DNA from: BS750m-G4 sp964472195
GTDB lineage: Bacteria; Bacteroidota; Ignavibacteria; Tepidaquicellales; Tepidaquicellaceae
Assembly: GCA_964472195.1 (NCBI GenBank)
Contig: CAYYJH010000015.1
Location: 1-39,151, forward strand
Direction: 5' to 3'
DNA length: 39,151 nt
The translations under genes and the position numbers were made by a program. The notes beneath the pieces are model-generated. The model saw only the letters and a program-made list of their open reading frames with translations, searched no databases and was not told the origin of the DNA. Shown here piece after piece: positions 34,149 through 39,151 of this stretch (positions are counted from its first letter, which is position 1; every line of letters begins with the position of its first letter).

Positions 34149-34559
34149 ATGAAAATTTATTTTGCTGGTTCGATTCGCGGTGGAAGGGAGGATGCTGATT
34201 TATATATGCAAATAATTAAGCATCTGAAACAATATGGTGAAGTTCTGACTGAACATATAGGGCATAAAGATCTTGAAATCTCGGGTGAAGATGTTATGAA
34301 TGATAATGAAATACATAATAGAGACCTTGAATGGATTTTGAAGTCTGACATAGTTGTTGCTGAAGTAACTAAACCTTCACTTGGGGTTGGATATGAAATT
34401 GGTAGAGCGATTGAAAACCGTATCAGAGTTCTATGCCTGTACCGTCCTCAAGATGGGAAAAGACTTTCAGCGATGATTGCTGGTTCGCCGAATGTAAGCA
34501 TTAAGGAATATAAAACACTGAACGAAGCAAATAATATAATTGATAATTACTTCAATTAA
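34149..34559 (+). CDS. DNPH1-like 2'-deoxynucleoside 5'-phosphate N-hydrolase
   Basis: The 136-residue protein belongs to the nucleoside 2-deoxyribosyltransferase superfamily. It looks much closer to DNPH1/Rcl than to transferases: IYFAGSIRGGRED at the start, RDLEW with D59, and VVAEVTKPSLGVGYE with E83, all strongly reminiscent of mammalian DNPH1. DNPH1 splits the glycosidic bond of deoxynucleoside monophosphates, including modified ones, which keeps abnormal bases out of DNA. The catalytic pair is therefore inferred as D59 and E83. The 136-residue length is close to the family size. It is the last gene of this plus-strand run and faces the convergent T9SS genes. Confidence 0.85.
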   Translation: MKIYFAGSIRGGREDADLYMQIIKHLKQYGEVLTEHIGHKDLEISGEDVMNDNEIHNRDLEWILKSDIVVAEVTKPSLGVGYEIGRAIENRIRVLCLYRPQDGKRLSAMIAGSPNVSIKEYKTLNEANNIIDNYFN

Positions 34560-34867
34560 TCTACAATATCACAAGCAAATAATTGTTCTGGCTTGACGCG
34601 GACCTCACCGTGACATAATTTAATGAAAAAGATTTCACGCAAAGTCGCAAAGATGAGAAGAAATAATATGCCCCGAAGACACAAAGGCACGAAGTCATTT
34701 TTTATTGTTCGTTATTCCAACGTAAGCTGGGATACCCTCTGGGTCATCCAGAAAAAGGGTTTCACTCAAAGATGCGGAGAATAACGAACACCGATTAACG
34801 ATTTTAGATTTCCGAATTGCAGATGAGACGTGTAAGGATTCAAGATTTTGAACCCCTACAGGCATTA
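34560..34867. repeat. Convergent intergenic region rich in octamer and palindromic repeats
   Basis: There is no gene here. Three clusters of a degenerate octamer ending in AAG or GAG occur in phase: 34637-34660 (ACGCAAAG, TCGCAAAG, ATGAGAAG), 34671-34694 (CCCCGAAG, ACACAAAG, GCACGAAG) and 34764-34779 (ACTCAAAG, ATGCGGAG). A 12-bp perfect inverted repeat, TGTTCGTTATTC (34706-34717) and GAATAACGAACA (34779-34790), encloses a hairpin built on ATTCC...GGGAT and ACCC-TCT-GGGT (34714-34751). This resembles widespread intergenic repeat elements rather than a gene. The downstream part shows nothing I can name. Confidence 0.65.
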
Positions 34868-36487
34868 TTATTTTATTAATATCATTAGTTTTACATCAGA
34901 AAATGTGCCGGCTTCTATTTTATAAAAATAAATACCACTTGGATATGCTGAACCATCCCAATCAACTACATAGCTTCCTGGACTTAAATTTTCATTTACA
35001 AGTGTTGTAATTTCTTTTCCGAGAATGTTATATACAACCAACTTTGTGTTCGATGATTGCTTTAAATTAAATCTTAATTTTGTCATTGGGTTGAAGGGGT
35101 TGGGACAATTTTGATATAGTTTGTATTCATTCGGTAATTCATTTGCAATAGGTGAGATACCCGTTAACTGATTATACTTTATTGTTAGATAATGACCGCT
35201 ATTTCCTGCAACGTAAACATTTCCTGTGCTGTCTACAGCAATTTTTACTGGTACTTCATTACCTGTTGCAGTCGTTCTCACAACCCATTGCTGCTCTCCG
35301 GAAGTATTGTATTTAATTGTTGCAAAGTCATGTCTTGTACCGAATATTCCTGTCCAGCTTTGACCGGTTACATATATACCGCCCTTGTTGTCTACAGATA
35401 TTGAGCGAGCAACATCCCCTTCATTTTGGTAACTATATGTAGTAATCCATTGCTGTTCACCTGAGGGACTGTATTTAATTGTTGCATAATATATATGATT
35501 TGAAATATTGGATTCTCCAGTAACGTATACATTTCCTGAATCATCTACTGCTAATGAATGTGCAATATCTGTCCAGTTACCAGAGCCATTATACCTTGCT
35601 ACCCATTGTGTTCTGCCGACTGAGTTGTATTTTATAGTAACATAGTCCTGTCCAGTACTATCTCCTCCCCAGCTAAATCCTGTCACATAAACATTGCCAC
35701 TGTCATCGACTGCCAATGCATTAACAGAATCACCACGGTTTACCATTCCGCTATATCTTGCTACCCATTGCTCAATACCAGAGGAATCGTACTTAATAGT
35801 AACTATATCATCATCGTATACTGCACTGCTGCTGCTGTATCCGGTTACATAAACATTACCGGAATTATCTACAGCTATATGTTTACCCCAATCCTGACCA
35901 TAATTCCAGTATCTTGCTACCCAAAGTTCGTTTCCCGATGAATCATATTTTATAGTTGTATAATCGTAAGCAGTTTCATCAAAATAGCTACCGCCGGTAA
36001 CATATACATTCGCATCAAAGTCTGTAACGATTGAGTAAGGTGTATTTGATGCAGAGTACCAGGTTCCATAATATATCTTTATCCAGCATTGCTCTCCTGA
36101 TTGGTTATATTTTATAGTTGTGTATTTAGAGAGTCCGTTCCCACCACTCAGCGGAGCACAACCAGTAACATAAGTATTCCCAAACCTATCTGCTGCAACT
36201 GAATAGGCAATAGCACCAATGTATTGCAAACCACCATACCTTGCAGACCATAGCTCCGTTCCTGAAGTAGAATACTTAACAGTTGCAAAATCACAACTAT
36301 TGATTGTGTTTCTACTGGATCCAGTTACATAAACATTCCCATTTGCATCAATAACCATATAATTCAAGAAATCTCCATTTCCAGGACCGATGTAACTTGC
36401 CTGCCATTCCTGTACAACCTGGCTTAAGCATAATGAACTATTAATAATAAAATGCAGATTGAGTAATATGTATAAAAACTGTTTCAT
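34868..36487 (-). CDS. Secreted T9SS cargo protein with eight SBBP beta-propeller repeats
   Basis: The 539-residue protein has a signal peptide (about 1-23). It then has eight repeats of about 50 residues, each with a core like VDxSGNVYVTGxS followed by a DYVTIKYDSSGxExWVARY-type strand; these are SBBP repeats, which build a propeller. The last 80 or so residues form a type A T9SS sorting domain: NCPNPFNPMTKLRFNL, YNILGKEITTLVNE, SGIYFYKIEAG and MILIK. It is predicted to be exported and attached to or released from the cell surface. The start codon directly abuts the stop of the upstream gene, so the two form one transcript. The substrate or function is not known. Confidence 0.9.
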   Translation of the reverse strand: MKQFLYILLNLHFIINSSLCLSQVVQEWQASYIGPGNGDFLNYMVIDANGNVYVTGSSRNTINSCDFATVKYSTSGTELWSARYGGLQYIGAIAYSVAADRFGNTYVTGCAPLSGGNGLSKYTTIKYNQSGEQCWIKIYYGTWYSASNTPYSIVTDFDANVYVTGGSYFDETAYDYTTIKYDSSGNELWVARYWNYGQDWGKHIAVDNSGNVYVTGYSSSSAVYDDDIVTIKYDSSGIEQWVARYSGMVNRGDSVNALAVDDSGNVYVTGFSWGGDSTGQDYVTIKYNSVGRTQWVARYNGSGNWTDIAHSLAVDDSGNVYVTGESNISNHIYYATIKYSPSGEQQWITTYSYQNEGDVARSISVDNKGGIYVTGQSWTGIFGTRHDFATIKYNTSGEQQWVVRTTATGNEVPVKIAVDSTGNVYVAGNSGHYLTIKYNQLTGISPIANELPNEYKLYQNCPNPFNPMTKLRFNLKQSSNTKLVVYNILGKEITTLVNENLSPGSYVVDWDGSAYPSGIYFYKIEAGTFSDVKLMILIK

Positions 36488-38470
36488 TTACTTTATTAAT
36501 ACTATCTTATTAACGGTAGTAAAATCCATAGTTTCTATCCTATAGAAATATATACCTGATGACAAGCTCGAGCCGTCAAAAACTAAAGTATAATAACCGG
36601 CATTTTTATAATCATTCACTAATTCTTTTACTATTTTACCCATTACATCAAACACTTTAATTGTAACATTCGAAGCAATCGGTAATGCATAATTAATTTT
36701 TATAGTCGGATTGAAAGGATTTGGATAACTCGATACGGAAAATTTTTCTGGAGTTCTTTTGCTATCCAGATTTTGATTTGAATTCTGTATTGGATTGTCT
36801 CCTCCAGTACATCCATCACATACCGGAGTACAATCAACCCTATATCCTTCTTGCAGAGAGGGTACTGAAACTTTGTAATTAATATCAACTGACTTTGCAT
36901 AATAATAACAATTCGGTGCTGGAAGGTCACCTCCAGATACAATAACGCATTCCGAATAATCCGTCCAGCCAGTATCTTGCCAGTTTGGTACAATACGCTC
37001 AAATCCTTGCATACCCCATTTATATTTCCATATTTCGAAATGGTCAAAATCTCTCTCACCTCTACTATCTAAATGAAGATGAGGATGCCAGATACCAGGT
37101 TGCTGATCTTCTTCTAAAAATCCTTGAACGATAGGTGGTGGTGGTGGACTTTCTTGTCGAGTATAGTAAGCGTTAACAACCTTAACATGAAATTCTCCTG
37201 TGTTTCCACTAAGCGGAACATAATAAGATACTAATAAAGCAATTCCACCCCCATCATCCTGTTGGCTTCCATAAATATCTGCTGTAACAGCTTTTGAAAT
37301 GTTTGGGGCATAATCATTATGTGAAATTTCTATTTCTTCATCTTCAATTTGATTAAAATAAGGCGGATATGTTAGATTAATAAATACTTTTGCTTTAATT
37401 CCAGAACCATCAGGTAGGTTATCATCGAGTGGATAAATAAAAACTAAATCATTCCATCCATCTTTATTAAAATCCGCTACTGTTATTTTAGGAGAACCTG
37501 CACATAAAACCTCTTCTGAAACAGTACAAGACCAAATTTTTGTAGAATAATTTATATACTCACCGTACCAATTTTGATAAATCTGGGCATATAAAATACC
37601 ATCACAAACTTCATTTTTACAAAGTAAAATAACATCATTATATCCATCGCCGTCTATATCTGCTACTTCCAAATCAATAATTGTATTATAATCCGAAGTA
37701 AAATTTGCAAAAGTTCTACTACTAAATCCATTCTGATTGTTATTGAGATGAGCATAAACTTTATCATATGTTTGAGGATCAGTATCCCTATAAAGAAATA
37801 CTAAATCGAAGCGGTTAAGTGGATCACTCTGTGCATAACCATCAGCTCTTTCATCCAATTGCTTTAGCTTAAAATTATATACATTATAATCTAGAGTTAA
37901 ATAATTAGGACCTTGTAATGAACCATTACTATTATTTACAAAATATATAAGAGTGTTTGATCCATCGCTTACTAAAATATCTTCGGAATAATCTCCATTA
38001 TTAAATACACCAGATTCAATGAATTTCCAATTTGAACCTCCGTTGTAGTTATGTTGAGTGGGTATAATATTTCCATTATCATTATAATAAATCTGGTATC
38101 CGTTTGATTGCCCAACAAAAAAATCTTTTTTAGAAGACGACGAGCGAAGTTTAAGGAAAATATTATTTATTAATTCACCTGATATTGGGGTGGTGAAAGT
38201 AGTGTAACCTCCAAAAGTTCCATTTCCATTATTTTCGTTCCACTGTCCAAATCTATCTAATCCATCTTGGTCTTGTGTTATAGCTATATCTAAAAAAACA
38301 GAATTGATCTCTTCTAAATCAAAATAAATGATTCCCTCTCCAAATGGTAATGGTGGTGAATACAAGTTTACATCGTATATGACATCAAAATAGGGCTGTG
38401 GATTCTGAGAAAACAGTGCTTGGTTAAACAGCATTGAGATTAGAAAAACAGAAAAGATTAACTTTTTCAT
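36488..38470 (-). CDS. Secreted T9SS cargo protein with FG-GAP-like repeats
   Basis: The 660-residue protein begins with a signal peptide (about 1-21, ending SQ). The middle has at least two FG-GAP/VCBS-like calcium-binding units, VADIDGDGYNDVILL and VADFNKDGWNDLVFIY, typical of surface beta-propellers. A small CDGCTGGDNP patch follows. It ends in a T9SS type A sorting domain (SYPNPFNPTIKINYAL, VFDVMGKIVKELVND, SGIYFYRIETMD, KIVLIK). A strong SD (AAGGAGG, complement of 38478-38484) lies 7 bases before the ATG. It is the first gene of the minus-strand pair; function is unknown. Confidence 0.88.
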   Translation of the reverse strand: MKKLIFSVFLISMLFNQALFSQNPQPYFDVIYDVNLYSPPLPFGEGIIYFDLEEINSVFLDIAITQDQDGLDRFGQWNENNGNGTFGGYTTFTTPISGELINNIFLKLRSSSSKKDFFVGQSNGYQIYYNDNGNIIPTQHNYNGGSNWKFIESGVFNNGDYSEDILVSDGSNTLIYFVNNSNGSLQGPNYLTLDYNVYNFKLKQLDERADGYAQSDPLNRFDLVFLYRDTDPQTYDKVYAHLNNNQNGFSSRTFANFTSDYNTIIDLEVADIDGDGYNDVILLCKNEVCDGILYAQIYQNWYGEYINYSTKIWSCTVSEEVLCAGSPKITVADFNKDGWNDLVFIYPLDDNLPDGSGIKAKVFINLTYPPYFNQIEDEEIEISHNDYAPNISKAVTADIYGSQQDDGGGIALLVSYYVPLSGNTGEFHVKVVNAYYTRQESPPPPPIVQGFLEEDQQPGIWHPHLHLDSRGERDFDHFEIWKYKWGMQGFERIVPNWQDTGWTDYSECVIVSGGDLPAPNCYYYAKSVDINYKVSVPSLQEGYRVDCTPVCDGCTGGDNPIQNSNQNLDSKRTPEKFSVSSYPNPFNPTIKINYALPIASNVTIKVFDVMGKIVKELVNDYKNAGYYTLVFDGSSLSSGIYFYRIETMDFTTVNKIVLIK

Positions 38471-38477
38471 AAAAATT

Positions 38478-38484
38478 CCTCCTT
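38478..38484 (-). promoter_or_regulatory. Strong Shine-Dalgarno of the minus-strand T9SS operon
   Basis: On the minus strand this reads AAGGAGG, seven bases before the ATG at 38470. Together with the one at rpoB it is the best SD in the window; most genes here have none. Bacteroidota-type ribosomes are reported to use SD pairing little, so such strong sites may mark special control. This is an inference for this organism. Confidence 0.6.
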
Positions 38485-38697
38485 GAAAAAAATTATTTAT
38501 AAATTAGAATTAAGAATCCTGAAGAGACAGGAATAAGATATCTGAATGATTTTAAAAGTATATACTCATTCATGACTGTTGCAGATTAAATTATTATAAT
38601 GTTGAAAATTTATTTCAAATTTGCAATACTATTTTTGAGTGCTCATCAGGTGTTTCGCTTGAAAGAGAATACCAATGTATGGCATAACACGCTAAGG

Positions 38698-38760
38698 TTC
38701 ATACCGCGCGCGGCTCCGGAGCAAAGCCCCCCTATGGGGAAGGAATCCCTTCGGGAGAAG
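38698..38760. repeat. GC-rich island of four adjacent palindromes
   Basis: Four short palindromes follow each other: CCGCGCGCGG (38704-38713), GCTCCGGAGC (38713-38722), CCCC-TAT-GGGG (38729-38739) and TCCC-TTC-GGGA (38746-38756). The stretch is far more GC-rich than the surrounding AT-rich DNA. It sits in the divergent gap between the T9SS operon and metH. It may be a repeat element, a paired terminator or a remnant of inserted DNA. No gene is visible; the 87-codon frame across it looks like chance. Confidence 0.55.
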
Positions 38761-38822
38761 TCAACTTATGATATGACAGCACTACAAATGCCACCACATA
38801 AACACTTTTCCCTCCTTCAAAT

Positions 38823-38862
38823 AATTGTATTGAAAAGATATACTGTATGGGATATTTTGTAA
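38823..38862 (+). promoter_or_regulatory. Promoter-like module before metH, shared with rsgA
   Basis: AATTGTATTGAAAAG (38823-38837), 12 variable bases, GGATATTTTGTAA (38850-38862). Both blocks and the gap match the module before rsgA (32307-32346) exactly. Read as TTG, 20 bp, TATTTTG, it resembles a Bacteroidota promoter. The metH start lies 45 bases further on, so here the mRNA would have a short leader, unlike at rsgA. Confidence 0.6.
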
Positions 38863-38907
38863 AGTATTAGAAATTTTGTTGTTTTTATTGAAATTAAGAA
38901 ATATTAT

Positions 38908-39151
38908 TTGAAGTCATTCTTAGACATACTAAAAGATAGAATAATCGTCTTCGATGGAGCAACCGGGTCGAATTTTCAGACATACGAGCTTACAGCAGAT
39001 GATTTTGGTGGAAAAGAGCTTGAAGGATGTAATGAGTATCTGTGTGTTTCCAAGCCAGAATTTGTGAAGAAGCTGCATTATTCATTTTTAGAAGCAGGTG
39101 CGGATGTTATCGAAACGAATTCATTTGGTTCGACCTCGATTGTACTCAGTG
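38908..39151 (+). CDS. metH: Methionine synthase MetH, homocysteine-binding domain, 3'-partial
   Basis: The first 81 codons of a homocysteine S-methyltransferase domain are present; the gene runs off the right edge. Family features are RIIVFDGATGSNFQ near the start (usually DGAMGT), then EGCNEYLCVSKPEFVKKLH and GADVIETNSFGST. This N-terminal domain carries homocysteine in cobalamin-dependent methionine synthase. The start is taken as TTG 38908, because no ATG precedes the conserved sequence in the open frame (which begins after a stop at 38860). A stand-alone homocysteine methyltransferase cannot be excluded from this fragment, though the sequence resembles MetH more. Confidence 0.85.
   Translation, partial: MKSFLDILKDRIIVFDGATGSNFQTYELTADDFGGKELEGCNEYLCVSKPEFVKKLHYSFLEAGADVIETNSFGSTSIVLS

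Noticed and set aside
34637..34790. CRISPR array
   Set aside because: The octamers are short, degenerate and directly abutting, with no constant repeat-spacer pattern and no cas genes.
35192..35404. Plus-strand frame inside the SBBP gene
   Set aside because: It mirrors the repeat units of the minus-strand gene and has no independent support.
38599..38862. 87-codon plus-strand frame
   Set aside because: It runs through the GC palindrome chain and ends in the promoter-like module; composition is not protein-like and no domain is seen.
1..39151. tRNA or rRNA genes, prophage, toxin-antitoxin or defence genes
   Set aside because: No tRNA cloverleaf, rRNA segment, integrase, transposase or defence domain was seen when reading genes and gaps.

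Overview
The window looks like a chromosomal segment from an AT-rich member of the Bacteroidota/Chlorobiota/Ignavibacteriota group, most likely Ignavibacteria-like. The evidence is: two secreted proteins with C-terminal type IX secretion (T9SS) sorting domains carrying the PNPFNP motif, a family S46 dipeptidyl-peptidase, promoter elements of the Bacteroidota form (TTTG, about 19-20 bp, TAnnTTTG), few strong Shine-Dalgarno (SD) sequences, and a MurE with the meso-diaminopimelate signature DNPR. This placement is inference; no rRNA is present.

Layout. (1) 1-11384, plus strand: the transcription/ribosome cluster nusG (5' end cut by the window, with a long acidic repeat extension), rplK, rplA, rplJ, rplL, rpoB, rpoC, ending in two tandem intrinsic terminators. 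Two adjacent hairpins lie between rplL and rpoB, and the second holds the rpoB SD in its loop. (2) 11609-28648, plus strand: a complete division and cell wall (dcw) cluster, mraZ-rsmH-ftsL-ftsI(PASTA)-murE-murF-mraY-murD-ftsW-murG-(unknown membrane protein)-murC-ftsQ-ftsA-ftsZ, closed by a terminator. It starts from a Bacteroidota-type promoter followed at once by three MraZ boxes with an exact 10-bp period. (3) 28910-32000: a secreted S46 peptidase and a helical protein of unknown function. (4) 32350-34559: rsgA, a PAP2-family phosphatase, and a DNPH1-like deoxynucleotide N-hydrolase. (5) 34868-38470, minus strand: two abutting genes for secreted T9SS cargo proteins, an eight-repeat SBBP beta-propeller and an FG-GAP-like protein. 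(6) 38908 to the end: the first 81 codons of metH.

Working together: regions 1 and 2 put RNA polymerase and ribosomal stalk synthesis directly beside the whole lipid-II and divisome pathway. The Mur ligases make UDP-MurNAc-pentapeptide, MraY and MurG convert it to lipid II, FtsW and FtsI polymerise and cross-link it at the septum, and FtsQ/L/A/Z organise the ring. A PAP2 phosphatase further down could serve lipid-carrier recycling.

I did not find a new defence or mobile system. The most unusual signals are regulatory or architectural: the SD-in-loop hairpin before rpoB, the MraZ operator, a 40-bp promoter-like module shared by rsgA and metH, a second FtsZ-tail-like motif inside the FtsZ linker, the acidic NusG extension, an unrecognised membrane protein between murG and murC, and two intergenic regions full of short palindromes and degenerate octamers.
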